A stretch of 64,000 nucleotides of DNA from Lentimicrobiaceae bacterium (GTDB lineage Bacteria; Bacteroidota; Bacteroidia; Bacteroidales; F082), in NCBI GenBank assembly GCA_015061365.1, contig SUWS01000008.1, positions 1 through 64,000 on the forward strand. The letters are read 5' to 3'. Below the pieces are notes generated by a model, which saw nothing but the letters and a program-made list of their open reading frames with translations, was not told where the DNA came from and made no database searches. Positions 44,237-53,671 of this stretch are shown here, in pieces. The position numbers were made by a program, and so were the translations under genes. Position 1 is the first letter of the stretch. Each line of letters opens with the position of its first letter.

Positions 44237-44272
44237 GAGGTGCGATAGAATCAAAAACGCACCTCTTTTTTT
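44237..44272. terminator. Bidirectional terminator between arcC and dnaB
   Basis: 8-bp stem (44237-44244 with 44258-44265, GAGGTGCG/CGCACCTC), 13-nt loop, T-runs on both sides. The plus-side T-run runs into the dnaB stop codon at 44271. Confidence 0.75.
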
Positions 44273-45797
44273 ATGCTCCTATGAAATCGTCGTTCATCTT
44301 GGATGGCATAACCTTGAATTGTTGTTCGAAGTTGGAGTTCGGCATGATATTGATGTTTTCTGTTGCGCCGGAAGCGTAATTATCAGCGATATCTTCAAAG
44401 CGTGCATATTGCCCCACGAATTTCAATGTCACGTCGCCTAACTTACCGTTACGGTGTTTTGCGATGCTGATAACGGCTTTTCCTTTTGCTGACTCTCCGC
44501 CTTCATCTTCGGTAAGTCCGTAATATTCCGGACGATAAATGAATAATACCATATCAGCATCCTGTTCGATAGCTCCCGATTCACGCAAGTCGGAAAGGAT
44601 AGGTTTCTTAGATCCCGGACGTGTCTCAACGCTACGACTTAACTGTGAAAGTGCTAAGACGGGGACATTCAATTCTTTTGCGAGACTCTTTAAAGAGCGG
44701 CTTATCGTACTGATTTCCTGTTCACGGGTTCCACCTTTGTCGCCTTTAGCGGTCATAAGTTGAAGATAATCTATGAAAATCATCTGTATGTCGTGCTGTT
44801 GTTTCAGACGACGACATTTAGCTCTCAGGTCGAATATCGACAATTGTGCGGTGTCATCGATAAAAATCTTGGCGTTAACCAAAGGAGATACCATTGTGTT
44901 GAGTTGTTGCCATTCATATTCCGCAAGATTACCTGTTCTCAGTTTGTCGGCCGTTAATGATGTCTCTGTAGAAATAAGACGTGTAACTAATTGTACGGAC
45001 GACATTTCCAAGGAGAAGAAAGCTATCGGTTTGTTGAAGTCGACAGCGGCGTTACGTGCGAGGTTAAGTGCGAAGGCTGTCTTACCCATACTCGGACGTG
45101 CCGCTAATATAATAAGGTCTGACTTTTGCCAACCTTGAGTGATGCGGTCTAATTCGGTATATCCTGAAGGAACGCCACGTAACGTAGCTCCGTTATCTCT
45201 AGCCTTTTCTATGTCGGCAATAGCCATACTCACAAGGTCGGGCATTTGGTCATGACTGCGTTTCAGGTTATTCTCGCTTATCTGAAACAATCTGTTCTCC
45301 GCTTTGTCGAGAAGGTCGAATACGTCGGTTGTATCTTCATAAGCGTCTTTGATGATTTCAGAAGAAACCACAATTAATTGACGCTGTATATATTTTTGTA
45401 AAATGATTCGTGCGTGGTATTCGATGTTGGCGGAACTGACGACGCGATTGGTGAGTTGTGATATGTAGTAAGGACCTCCAATGACATCTAATGCACCCAT
45501 GCTCTTAAGTTGATTTGTGACGGTGAGAATGTCTATCGGTTCCGATTTGCCAAATAATTCCTTGATTGCGGAGAAAATGGTCTGATGTGCATCTTTGTAA
45601 AACACTTCAGGCGTCAGCAAATCAATCACGGCATTGACTGCGTTTTTTTCGAGCATCAATGCACCGAGTACAACCTCTTCCAAGTCGACGGCTTGAGGAG
45701 GGATGCGCCCTTGGTTCGCCAACAACTCAGATGGCGTGTTAACTGTTCTTGTTCTTCCGAACCCAGCTTTCCTGTAATTTGTATTGTCGTTGTTCAT
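44271..45797 (-). CDS. dnaB: Replicative DNA helicase DnaB
   Basis: 508 residues. N-terminal DnaG-interacting domain (PQAVDLEEVVLGALMLEKNA, about 34-53) and RecA-like C-terminal domain with Walker A ARPSMGKTAF, Walker B IFIDYLQLM and LSQLSRSVETRPGSKKP, DLRESGAIEQDAD. It unwinds the fork as a hexamer. No intein is visible; length is normal. It has a divergent Ser/Asn-rich N-terminal extension (about 30 residues), common in Bacteroidota. Confidence 0.96.
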   Translation of the reverse strand: MNNDNTNYRKAGFGRTRTVNTPSELLANQGRIPPQAVDLEEVVLGALMLEKNAVNAVIDLLTPEVFYKDAHQTIFSAIKELFGKSEPIDILTVTNQLKSMGALDVIGGPYYISQLTNRVVSSANIEYHARIILQKYIQRQLIVVSSEIIKDAYEDTTDVFDLLDKAENRLFQISENNLKRSHDQMPDLVSMAIADIEKARDNGATLRGVPSGYTELDRITQGWQKSDLIILAARPSMGKTAFALNLARNAAVDFNKPIAFFSLEMSSVQLVTRLISTETSLTADKLRTGNLAEYEWQQLNTMVSPLVNAKIFIDDTAQLSIFDLRAKCRRLKQQHDIQMIFIDYLQLMTAKGDKGGTREQEISTISRSLKSLAKELNVPVLALSQLSRSVETRPGSKKPILSDLRESGAIEQDADMVLFIYRPEYYGLTEDEGGESAKGKAVISIAKHRNGKLGDVTLKFVGQYARFEDIADNYASGATENINIMPNSNFEQQFKVMPSKMNDDFIGA

Positions 45798-45880
45798 GCT
45801 TCAAAATTACAACAAAAATCGACTTGTTGAATGATTGTTGATAACTTTTGTTGCCGTTGTAAGGCACACTAAATCAATAT

Positions 45881-47281
45881 CTAATTTAATAAATGTTTAT
45901 ATGCTTTTTTAAGGCAATAATTTTCTTCTTCCATATCATCGATAACTAAAATACGTTCTAATTCATTGTCGCTCGTGGCGTTAAGTATAATTCTGCTATG
46001 TTCAAAAATGGTTTCTTCTGGAAATAATCCTTCGTATATGGTTTTCAGTGAAAAGTCGTATTTTGTCTTCGAAGTGAAGAAATCAGATTCTTTCAAGACA
46101 TCTCTTAGATTAATGATTTTATATGTTACATCTTTAGAGTCCATGATATTATATCTTTGGAGCATGAAATTGATGTTTTGTGCAGAGAAATAAATCACTT
46201 TTTCAAATCTCTTCAGTTCTTCAGTCAGGATTTTCAAGCCGTCTTCCATTTTGGAATAGTCGTCGAGGCAGTTCCAATTAACGACTTCTGAATTTTCATT
46301 AGACAAAATAGAAAAGGCGAGTATGATCTCCTGGTAAGGTCTGTGCCCGTCTAAGACTGGTACGGCAGGTCTGTAGAACAGTATGTTAAGAAATGCTATA
46401 GATCTAACTTTCTTTTCTAAGGTGCTATATAAGGTTTTGTAGTTGATATAAAATGTGTCTTGTTCTAAAGCATCTAACTGATTCATTTCCAATGATAGCG
46501 GATCTATATTTTTTTTAAATTCCTTATTTGTTTGAATGCCGCTGTTATATAAGGAAAACAATTCTTTGTCGCTGTATGCGTTTGTGTGTAAATATATGTC
46601 CTTAGGTATTTTTTTCCAGCAATGACCTTTAAATTCGCAGGTGTATGGAATGAAGCATTGAGTTCCAATGTTTATCTTAGGTGCATTAGGTAGGTTTACG
46701 ACATCTTTGAGCCCGTTGACTTTCTTGTCGATAGAATCTAATTGTTGCTCTGCGTACTCTTTAACAGATTGGAACTTGAACAATTGTTTAACATCGACAT
46801 CTCCATTTCTGACATATTCATTATCAATGTACATCAACTGCATGTCGCTAAGCTGTACTTTACAACCTTTCAGCACATAATATTGAAGAGCAGCATCCTG
46901 ATAGTAAGTCTCGCTTAATGAGATAGAACTTTTGACTTCTATGGCGCGCCATTTATCACCGTCTCTGACTAAGATGTCTAACATGATGAGAGTGTCGTTA
47001 TATATGAATATGGCCTCATACATAACGTTGATGTTCGGGTCGTTAAGGTTCTGCATTGTCTTCTCGAACATTTTTCCGAATTGTGAAGGAGATGCGGGTG
47101 TCATATTGACTCCTCCCGGAAAATAAGTCCTCGCTAAAATTCCGACATCGGTACCTCTTTTGAATTTTGCTCTTTTTTCCATACTTAACCTGTCGCGTAA
47201 ATATGGGTGTTTCTTGTACATATAAAGAGCTTTAGGACATTGCTCGCCTTTAATGTATGTGGACTTAGAGAGTATATGCAT
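45881..47281 (-). CDS. DUF2779 protein with PD-(D/E)XK-like N-terminal domain
   Basis: 466 residues. The N-terminal STYIKGEQCPKALYMYKK is typical of DUF2779 and Cas4-like nucleases, followed by AIEVKSSISLSETYYQDAAL with the E-x-K nuclease-core pattern and a Cys set (IGTQCFIPYTCEFKGHCW) that could bind Fe-S. The C-terminal half has the DUF2779 body (YINYKTLYSTLEKKVRSI, ILTEELKRFEKVIYFSAQNI). It probably is a nucleic-acid-processing enzyme, but function and substrate are unknown. Two bases upstream of its stop codon nothing intervenes; one base separates its start from the MATE gene end, so they share an mRNA. Confidence 0.8.
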   Translation of the reverse strand: MHILSKSTYIKGEQCPKALYMYKKHPYLRDRLSMEKRAKFKRGTDVGILARTYFPGGVNMTPASPSQFGKMFEKTMQNLNDPNINVMYEAIFIYNDTLIMLDILVRDGDKWRAIEVKSSISLSETYYQDAALQYYVLKGCKVQLSDMQLMYIDNEYVRNGDVDVKQLFKFQSVKEYAEQQLDSIDKKVNGLKDVVNLPNAPKINIGTQCFIPYTCEFKGHCWKKIPKDIYLHTNAYSDKELFSLYNSGIQTNKEFKKNIDPLSLEMNQLDALEQDTFYINYKTLYSTLEKKVRSIAFLNILFYRPAVPVLDGHRPYQEIILAFSILSNENSEVVNWNCLDDYSKMEDGLKILTEELKRFEKVIYFSAQNINFMLQRYNIMDSKDVTYKIINLRDVLKESDFFTSKTKYDFSLKTIYEGLFPEETIFEHSRIILNATSDNELERILVIDDMEEENYCLKKAYKHLLN

Positions 47282-47282
47282 C

Positions 47283-48590
47283 TTAATTATTTTTAACAGA
47301 TTGTATTATATTTCTTTTTGCCATGAAAGTCATTGCTACGCTTCGTGCAATCATAAAGCAAAGGAAGGCGATCCAAAGTCCATGGTTTTCAAGTCGAGGA
47401 GTGAGAATGTGCCATGCCGGGAAAAATACCAATATCGTAGAAATGATCATCGTATTACGTATAGCTTTGGATGCTGTCGCGCCTATATAAACTCCATCCC
47501 ATATAAAAGCTGCGAAAGTGATAATAGGAATCAGAATCATGTAGATGTAGTAAGGTTCTACCTCAGAAAGAATGTTCGGGTTATCTGATATTATTCTTAC
47601 GAACGTTGATGGGAATAAGGCGTAAAGTATTGTGAAAGGTATACTTATAGAGAATCCCCATAACAAAAGAAGTTTTATTGACTTGATAAGATTTTCTTTG
47701 TCGTTGGAACCTACGAATTTTCCTACAAGAGCTTCTCCTGCGTAAGCGAATCCGTCGGTGAAATAAGAGAAGATATAGAACGACTGCATAATGATCATGT
47801 TGATAGCTAAAATGTTGTCGCCTAATTTAGCCGACTGGTTGGTGAAGAAAGCGATACTTATGATGAGGAGGAAACTGCGGATCATAAGATCAGTGTTGAC
47901 TTTAAAGAAACGTTTGATCTTTCCAAAGTCAAACAATAACTCTTTATTTATTTTAACAAAATAAGATTTGTAATTCTTTATCAATAGAAAGATGGCAAGT
48001 GTTAGTCCGCTATATTGAGCTATTACTGTTCCGAATGCTACACCTGTTACATTTTGTTTTAATACCAAAACAAATATGATACTGAAAATGATATTAAATA
48101 CATTAATTAATATGGCTATGAACATCGGGATTTTTGTATTTTGCATTCCGACGAACCATCCGTTGAGACAGTAGAGCATTATATTAGCCGGTGCAGCCCA
48201 TATTCTTATGTAGAAATATTTTATCGCTAAAGATTTCACTTCGTCGCTTCCTTCAAGGAGGAATGCGCTTAGTCTGGCTATTGGCACTTGCATCGCAAGT
48301 ATTAATATAATAATAGGTATGCCTATGCATAAAGACCTATAAAGAGAATATATTATTTCATTATTGTCGTTACTTCCTAATGCCTGAGCGGTGAAACCTG
48401 TAGTTCCGGCTCTGAGGAAACTGAAGAATGAGTAAAGCACACTGAAGATGGTTCCGCCTAAGGCTATGGCGCCGATATATGCCGGAGAACCTAAATGTCC
48501 CATCAGAATCATGTCAACTAAACCGAGTAAAGGAATGGTTATATTACTGATAATGTTTGGGATCGCTAATTTCAATATCTCACGATTCAT
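47283..48590 (-). CDS. MATE-family efflux transporter
   Basis: 435 residues, twelve hydrophobic segments in two halves. The family signs include IPLLGLVDMILMGHLGSPAY near the N-terminus, GTTGFTAQALG and AGEALVGKFVGS. MATE proteins export cationic drugs or metabolites with Na+ or H+. It is co-transcribed with the DUF2779 gene (1-bp gap). The -7 box at 48607-48614 supports the start. Confidence 0.9.
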   Translation of the reverse strand: MNREILKLAIPNIISNITIPLLGLVDMILMGHLGSPAYIGAIALGGTIFSVLYSFFSFLRAGTTGFTAQALGSNDNNEIIYSLYRSLCIGIPIIILILAMQVPIARLSAFLLEGSDEVKSLAIKYFYIRIWAAPANIMLYCLNGWFVGMQNTKIPMFIAILINVFNIIFSIIFVLVLKQNVTGVAFGTVIAQYSGLTLAIFLLIKNYKSYFVKINKELLFDFGKIKRFFKVNTDLMIRSFLLIISIAFFTNQSAKLGDNILAINMIIMQSFYIFSYFTDGFAYAGEALVGKFVGSNDKENLIKSIKLLLLWGFSISIPFTILYALFPSTFVRIISDNPNILSEVEPYYIYMILIPIITFAAFIWDGVYIGATASKAIRNTMIISTILVFFPAWHILTPRLENHGLWIAFLCFMIARSVAMTFMAKRNIIQSVKNN

Positions 48591-48606
48591 AAAAAATAAC
48601 TTTTTG

Positions 48607-48614
48607 CAAAGTTA
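48607..48614 (-). promoter_or_regulatory. -7 box for the MATE-DUF2779 operon
   Basis: TAACTTTG on the minus strand, 16 bp before the ATG at 48590. Confidence 0.5.
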
Positions 48615-48645
48615 ATAAAACTGTTGTGAAAAGTCCACATCCGTG

Positions 48646-48682
48646 GTGTGGAAAATTGTAGAAAAATTCTACAGTTCCACAC
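48646..48682. promoter_or_regulatory. Composite inverted repeat between divergent genes
   Basis: Nested dyad: outer arms GTGTGGAA/TTCCACAC (48646-48653 and 48675-48682), inner arms TGTAGAA/TTCTACA (48657-48663 and 48667-48673). It ends 23 bp before the -7 box of the plus-strand lipoprotein gene and lies about 32 bp behind the MATE -7 box. Probably an operator for a dimeric regulator, or a cruciform-forming site. Confidence 0.5.
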
Positions 48683-48705
48683 TTGTGTATGTGAAAATTA
48701 TATTG

Positions 48706-48713
48706 TATATTTG
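48706..48713 (+). promoter_or_regulatory. -7 box for the coiled-coil lipoprotein gene
   Basis: TATATTTG, 105 bp before the ATG at 48819. The leader between them has no ORF and no hairpin strong enough to name. Confidence 0.5.
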
Positions 48714-48818
48714 CAGAGTTTAACTGATAATCAGTGTGCTTGGAAACTATCGGCATTTTGGCATGCGATTGGACGTAATAATATTGAGACGAAACACTAA
48801 CTTAATTAAAATTACAAT

Positions 48819-49664
48819 ATGAAAAGAACATTAACAATTTTGTCAGTAGCATTGGTAGCTTTAACTTTAAGCTCATGCGTAGAAAAATCAAAGAAGTATC
48901 AACAACTTATGGCAGAGAAAGATGCTGTCGTTCTTGAAAATCAAAACATTGAAAGAGAGTATAACGCAGCACTTGGCATTATCAGCGATGTGGAGAACAA
49001 CCTTAGCGCAATCCGCGATGCAGAAGGCATGATGATGCTTAAAAATGAAAACAACACACAAAGAGATCAACTCAACTCAGAATTGATTCAAATTAAAGAA
49101 CAAATGGCAGTTAATCGCGCAAAATTGGATTCATTGTCAAATGTTTTAGATAAATCAAATAAAGACAGATCATATCTCCGTAACACAATCAAGAAGTTAC
49201 AGGCTCAGATAGAAGAAAAAGAAGCAACAATTGCTCAAATGCAAGAACAATTAGCTCAGAAAGATCAAGAAATCGCTGGCTTGAATACACAAGTAAACAA
49301 CCTTAACGAAGACCTCAGCAAAGTTAACGCTAAGAACGACGAACAAAGCCGTCTGATCGCAGAACAAATTCTTGAAATGAACAAGGTATATTATTTCGGC
49401 GCTTCAAAGAAAGAATTGAAAGAAAAAGGCATCTTAACATCTAAATATATCTTAAGAAGCGAAGTTCCAGCTGAAGCATTCACTCAGGTCGATAAACGTG
49501 AAGTTAATGAAATCGCTTTCGAAGGTAAAAAAGTTAAAGTGTTGTCAGCTCATCCAGTTGAATCTTACACAATCGTAAATAATGGTACACAAGTAGTTCT
49601 ACAAATTACTAACCCAGAGCTGTTCTGGAGTGTAACCAAATATTTGGTGGCAATTACCAAATAA
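48819..49664 (+). CDS. Coiled-coil lipoprotein
   Basis: 281 residues. Signal peptide with lipobox LSSC (Cys about 20), then a coiled coil from about 30 to 195 (QRDQLNSELIQIKEQMAV; QAQIEEKEATIAQMQEQL). The C-terminal 85 residues are a compact domain (YYFGASKKELKEKGILTS, VEKREVNEIAFEGKKVKVLS-like; ILRSEVPAEAFTQVD) typical of Bacteroidota envelope lipoproteins of unknown role. It precedes a two-component system by 133 bp and has its own terminator, so it may be its partner or an independent structural protein. Confidence 0.78.
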   Translation: MKRTLTILSVALVALTLSSCVEKSKKYQQLMAEKDAVVLENQNIEREYNAALGIISDVENNLSAIRDAEGMMMLKNENNTQRDQLNSELIQIKEQMAVNRAKLDSLSNVLDKSNKDRSYLRNTIKKLQAQIEEKEATIAQMQEQLAQKDQEIAGLNTQVNNLNEDLSKVNAKNDEQSRLIAEQILEMNKVYYFGASKKELKEKGILTSKYILRSEVPAEAFTQVDKREVNEIAFEGKKVKVLSAHPVESYTIVNNGTQVVLQITNPELFWSVTKYLVAITK

Positions 49665-49689
49665 TTTTTCTGCTCGTTTTCAATATTAT

Positions 49690-49729
49690 GAAAGTTCGGT
49701 GTCGCCAGACATCGGACTTTCTTTTTTTT
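49690..49729 (+). terminator. Terminator of the coiled-coil lipoprotein gene
   Basis: 14-bp stem with G-T pairs (49690-49703 with 49708-49721), loop GCCA, then eight T. Confidence 0.8.
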
Positions 49730-49762
49730 GTACTAAGTGTATTTTCTTATCCGAAATATTAC

Positions 49763-49770
49763 TAAATTTG
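49763..49770 (+). promoter_or_regulatory. -7 box for the response-regulator/hybrid-kinase operon
   Basis: TAAATTTG, 27 bp before the ATG at 49798. Confidence 0.5.
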
Positions 49771-49797
49771 CGCATGAGCATTTAGTGACCCGGTTTT

Positions 49798-51174
49798 ATG
49801 AAAAAGCATATTTTGATATTAGAAGATGATGTGACCTATGGTACAATGTTGAAGACATGGTTTGAAAAGAAATCGTGGAAAGCATCGTGGGTATCAAAGG
49901 TGGAACTTGCTAAATTGGAGTTTAATACAAATAAATTCGATCTGATACTTAGTGATTTGAGACTTCCCGATGGCGATGGTATAATATTCCTGACGTGGTT
50001 GAGAGAGAATAAGATTATGACTCCTTTTATTATCATGACCAATTACTCTGATGTGCAAACCGCCGTTCTCGCCATGAAATTGGGAGCCTTCGACTATCTC
50101 CAGAAACCTATCAATCCGACAATATTACAACAAAAAATAGATTCTGCATTGAATCAGCCCGAAGTAAATGATGAACCACAAACTGCGGCTAAACCTAAAA
50201 TAAAGGATAATGATACGGAAAAAACTGTAGTAAGAGGTAAAAGCACTGTGATGCAGCGACTTTACTCCCATCTGAATTTAGTGGCTCCAACAAAAATGTC
50301 GGTGCTTATATTAGGAGAAAGCGGTACGGGAAAAGAGTATATCGCAAGAATGATACATGAAAACAGTAATAGAAAATCATCACCTTTCATCGCTGTAGAT
50401 TGTGGCAGCCTTTCAATGGAACTCGCTCCTTCAGAACTGTTCGGCCATAAAAAAGGTTCATTCACCTCTGCGGTAGCTGACAAAGTGGGCGTTTTCGTCG
50501 CCGCAAATGGTGGAACTGTTTTCCTCGATGAAATAGGGAACCTATCATACGAAGTCCAAAAACAACTTCTAAGAGCATTGCAGGAACAGGTCGTACGTCC
50601 AGTCGGTTCTTCTTCTGATATAAAAGTGGATGTCAGAATAATTGCAGCAACAAACGAAAATCTCGAAAAGGCAATTGAAGATGGACGCTTCCGTCAGGAT
50701 CTGTATCATAGAATAAATGAGTTTACAGTAAATGTTCCTCCGTTGAGAGAAAGATTAGAAGATATAGAGGAATTCTGCTATCATTTTATAAAGCAAGCAA
50801 ATGCGGAACTGGATAAGAACGTAGACATGATCTCTCAGGAAGCGTTGTCGGTACTGAAACAACAGAATTGGTATGGTAACCTCAGAGAATTACGTAATGT
50901 TATCAGACGCTCAGTCTTGTTTAGTTACGATAATATCTTGAGAAAAGAGAATCTACCTGATTTCCATAAAGAACAAAAAAATAATAAACAGTCAGACGTT
51001 ATCATTGATAATACTATCTCATATCAAAAATTATCGCTGAAAAGTGATGAGAAAGAGCAAATCATTGCAGCCCTGAACCAATCTGGAGGTAATAAAACTT
51101 TAGCCGCTAAATTGTTGAAAATTGACAGAAAAACATTGTATAATAAAATGCATCTTTACAATATCGAATTATAA
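49798..51174 (+). CDS. NtrC-type response regulator (REC-AAA+-Fis)
   Basis: 458 residues. Receiver domain (about 4-115) with the acidic pair D10-D11, phosphoacceptor D53 (LILSDLRLPDGDG) and K103; AAA+ domain with Walker A GESGTGKE (173-180) and Walker B FLDEIG; C-terminal Fis-type HTH (SGGNKTLAAKLLKIDRKTLY). The sigma-54 contact loop reads GSFTSA (220-225) instead of GAFTGA. The hybrid kinase gene follows after 19 bp and is its probable partner. Whether it still activates sigma-54 promoters is uncertain. Confidence 0.88.
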   Translation: MKKHILILEDDVTYGTMLKTWFEKKSWKASWVSKVELAKLEFNTNKFDLILSDLRLPDGDGIIFLTWLRENKIMTPFIIMTNYSDVQTAVLAMKLGAFDYLQKPINPTILQQKIDSALNQPEVNDEPQTAAKPKIKDNDTEKTVVRGKSTVMQRLYSHLNLVAPTKMSVLILGESGTGKEYIARMIHENSNRKSSPFIAVDCGSLSMELAPSELFGHKKGSFTSAVADKVGVFVAANGGTVFLDEIGNLSYEVQKQLLRALQEQVVRPVGSSSDIKVDVRIIAATNENLEKAIEDGRFRQDLYHRINEFTVNVPPLRERLEDIEEFCYHFIKQANAELDKNVDMISQEALSVLKQQNWYGNLRELRNVIRRSVLFSYDNILRKENLPDFHKEQKNNKQSDVIIDNTISYQKLSLKSDEKEQIIAALNQSGGNKTLAAKLLKIDRKTLYNKMHLYNIEL

Positions 51175-51193
51175 TTGTTAACATTATTTTCCC

Positions 51194-53671
51194 ATGAAAA
51201 GAAAACGTCAATACGAAAGTAGGGTAAAGACAAATGCGGTCATAATCTATTTCCTTGCTTCCTTACTTTGCGTGGGAATGATATATTATATTTCAAACCT
51301 TAAAGATTCTATTGATTTTCAGAAAAAAAATATAGAGAAAAATGAAACTCTATTGGAATTGACAAATGAACTTATTGATGATGTCAATAACGCCTATTCT
51401 TATTCTAATATCTACACTTTCTCAGCTGATGAAAGTCACTTAAATAATTTTAATATTTCCTTAGATAAAATTGATGCAATAAGCGATTCAATAATATATC
51501 TGTGCAATGACGATTTTAATAAAGAATTATTAATAGATGTTAAGAATCTTCTGATTAAGAAAGAGGAAATCTTAAAAGATATTAATAGACAGCTTAATTC
51601 ATTTAATCCTTTTAAGGAAATTTATTCTATCGTTGAAAATTACAAACCTAAAAACAAAAATGCTACTGTAAATAGAACCATAAATGATACTATTATTTAC
51701 AAGTCGGAAAAAAAAGGTTTCTTTGAGAGATTAGGCGAGGTGTTTTCTCCAAGCAGTCTGTCGGATAGCATTGTGCTCGTGTCTGTAACTACGATAGATA
51801 CCATTACCGAAGATAACGATGAAACACAAGAATTGTTGAATGACTTTCAGTTTTATACGGAAAAAGGAAGAAAAGATTACTTAAAACAAATTAATATAAT
51901 AGAAACAAAATACAACAATATTATTCTTGCTGACAGACAGCTTTCAAAGGAGATCTCAGATTTATTGATAACACTGCATAAACATACATTAGATTCTGTA
52001 ATTGCAGAAGTCAAAAAAAGCGAATACTTAATAAATAAAAACATTAATCTTTCTATCTTAGTTTCAATAGTTGCTTTAGTGGTAATCCTGAGTTTCATTT
52101 TCTTAATTTTTTATGATATAAAAAAAGTAGTGGCGGCACGAAAAGCGACAGAAGAAGCAAAACAAAGAACAGAAGAGATAATGGAAAGTCGACATAAATT
52201 GTTGTTGTCGGTGTCGCATGACGTAAAAGCACCCTTGTCTTCAATACTTGGTTATCTGGAACTTATGCAGATGGATGGTAATAATGAAATGAATTATACA
52301 AAAATATCATCCATGAAAAGTTCGGCTGAACACATCCTTTCGCTACTTACAAATCTTCTTAACTTCTCACGTTTAGATCAAGGTAAGGAATCTGTGATAA
52401 TGTCGGATTTTAATGTTAAGAAATTGTGTGATGAACTTAATCTTATGTTCGAGCCATTGGCAAACGCCAAACATCTTGATTTTGAATATAATGAAAATTT
52501 GAAGACTGATATTTTTGTTAAATCCGATGCTCTTAAGATAAAACAGATAATCAGTAACTTGTTGTCTAATGCCATTAAATATACGATGAAAGGTAAAGTG
52601 ACCTTTAATGTTGACAGGAAAGATAATGAGCTTATTTTCGAAATTATCGATGATGGTATCGGAATTCCTCAAGAAAAGTTAAAAGAAATTTACAAACCAT
52701 TCAGCAGAATAGATAACAAGGAAAGCCTTATTGAGGGAAATGGCTTCGGTCTTTTTGTGGTTAAAGGCTTGATTGATTTGCTACATGGTAATATTGAGGT
52801 TAAGTCTGAATTGGGGAGAGGTTCGAGTTTTACGGTAAAAATCCCGGTAGAATTTGTTGATGTTGTTGATGATCCGAATGATGTGTCGTCTGAAGATGCT
52901 GATATATTGGCCATGAACAGAAATATTTTAGTTGTTGATGACGACAATACGCTTCTTTCCGTCATTGAATCGATGATAAATAAGATAGGAGGGAAGAGTG
53001 TAATATGTCATTCTTTGTTAGAGTTTGAGGAACAATTAAAAAATATTAATAAATATGACGTTGTTCTGACCGATCGTGAGATGGGAGCTTTTAGCGGGTT
53101 AGAAGTCTTAAAAAGAATTAAGGATATAGATTCGTCAAAGTGTGTCATACTTATGACAGCTCGTTACGAATATAATAAGAAAGTCGCATCTGATAAGGGT
53201 TTCGATGATTATCTTAGAAAGCCGTTTTCGATAAAAGAATTAGCAGATGTTCTTAAGGCAAATATTAATATAAATTCAGAATCGGAGATTATATCTAAAT
53301 ATAATGAAGATTTCCCGGAATTATGTAGTATGTTCGGTAATGATAATGAAGCGATAGAAGATATTTTAAATATTTTCGTAACAACGACTTCTGAAAATAT
53401 TTTAAGGTTCAATGAGATTATTGAAGAAGGTGATTTCGAAGATGCCGTTAACCTTTGTCATAAGATGTGTCCTATGTTTGTTCAGTTAGAACGAAGAGAA
53501 TCATCAGAGTTTTTACGTAAGATGGATAAGTTGAGAGGAAATACTGAAGAATCATTTCCTGAATGGAAGGAAGAATCCTTAAACTTTATTAATAAAGCTG
53601 ATGATTTTATTACTTACCTTTATGAGAAATACGGTATTGAAGGGAGTTCTATAAATTCCAGTTCTAATTAG
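51194..53671 (+). CDS. Hybrid sensor histidine kinase (HisKA-HATPase-REC-Hpt)
   Basis: 825 residues. Two membrane helices (about 14-33 and 285-307) enclose a periplasmic, largely helical sensor of about 250 residues. Then a HisKA domain with phospho-acceptor H342 (LLLSVSHDVKAPLS), HATPase (NLLSNAIKYTMKG, DDGIGIPQEK, GNGFGLFVVKG), a receiver domain with D627 (VVLTDREMGAFSG), and an Hpt domain with H756 (NLCHKMCPM). A phosphorelay ending at the adjacent NtrC-type regulator is likely. The last nine residues and stop codon are contributed by copy 3 of the dispersed repeat. Confidence 0.9.
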   Translation: MKRKRQYESRVKTNAVIIYFLASLLCVGMIYYISNLKDSIDFQKKNIEKNETLLELTNELIDDVNNAYSYSNIYTFSADESHLNNFNISLDKIDAISDSIIYLCNDDFNKELLIDVKNLLIKKEEILKDINRQLNSFNPFKEIYSIVENYKPKNKNATVNRTINDTIIYKSEKKGFFERLGEVFSPSSLSDSIVLVSVTTIDTITEDNDETQELLNDFQFYTEKGRKDYLKQINIIETKYNNIILADRQLSKEISDLLITLHKHTLDSVIAEVKKSEYLINKNINLSILVSIVALVVILSFIFLIFYDIKKVVAARKATEEAKQRTEEIMESRHKLLLSVSHDVKAPLSSILGYLELMQMDGNNEMNYTKISSMKSSAEHILSLLTNLLNFSRLDQGKESVIMSDFNVKKLCDELNLMFEPLANAKHLDFEYNENLKTDIFVKSDALKIKQIISNLLSNAIKYTMKGKVTFNVDRKDNELIFEIIDDGIGIPQEKLKEIYKPFSRIDNKESLIEGNGFGLFVVKGLIDLLHGNIEVKSELGRGSSFTVKIPVEFVDVVDDPNDVSSEDADILAMNRNILVVDDDNTLLSVIESMINKIGGKSVICHSLLEFEEQLKNINKYDVVLTDREMGAFSGLEVLKRIKDIDSSKCVILMTARYEYNKKVASDKGFDDYLRKPFSIKELADVLKANININSESEIISKYNEDFPELCSMFGNDNEAIEDILNIFVTTTSENILRFNEIIEEGDFEDAVNLCHKMCPMFVQLERRESSEFLRKMDKLRGNTEESFPEWKEESLNFINKADDFITYLYEKYGIEGSSINSSSN

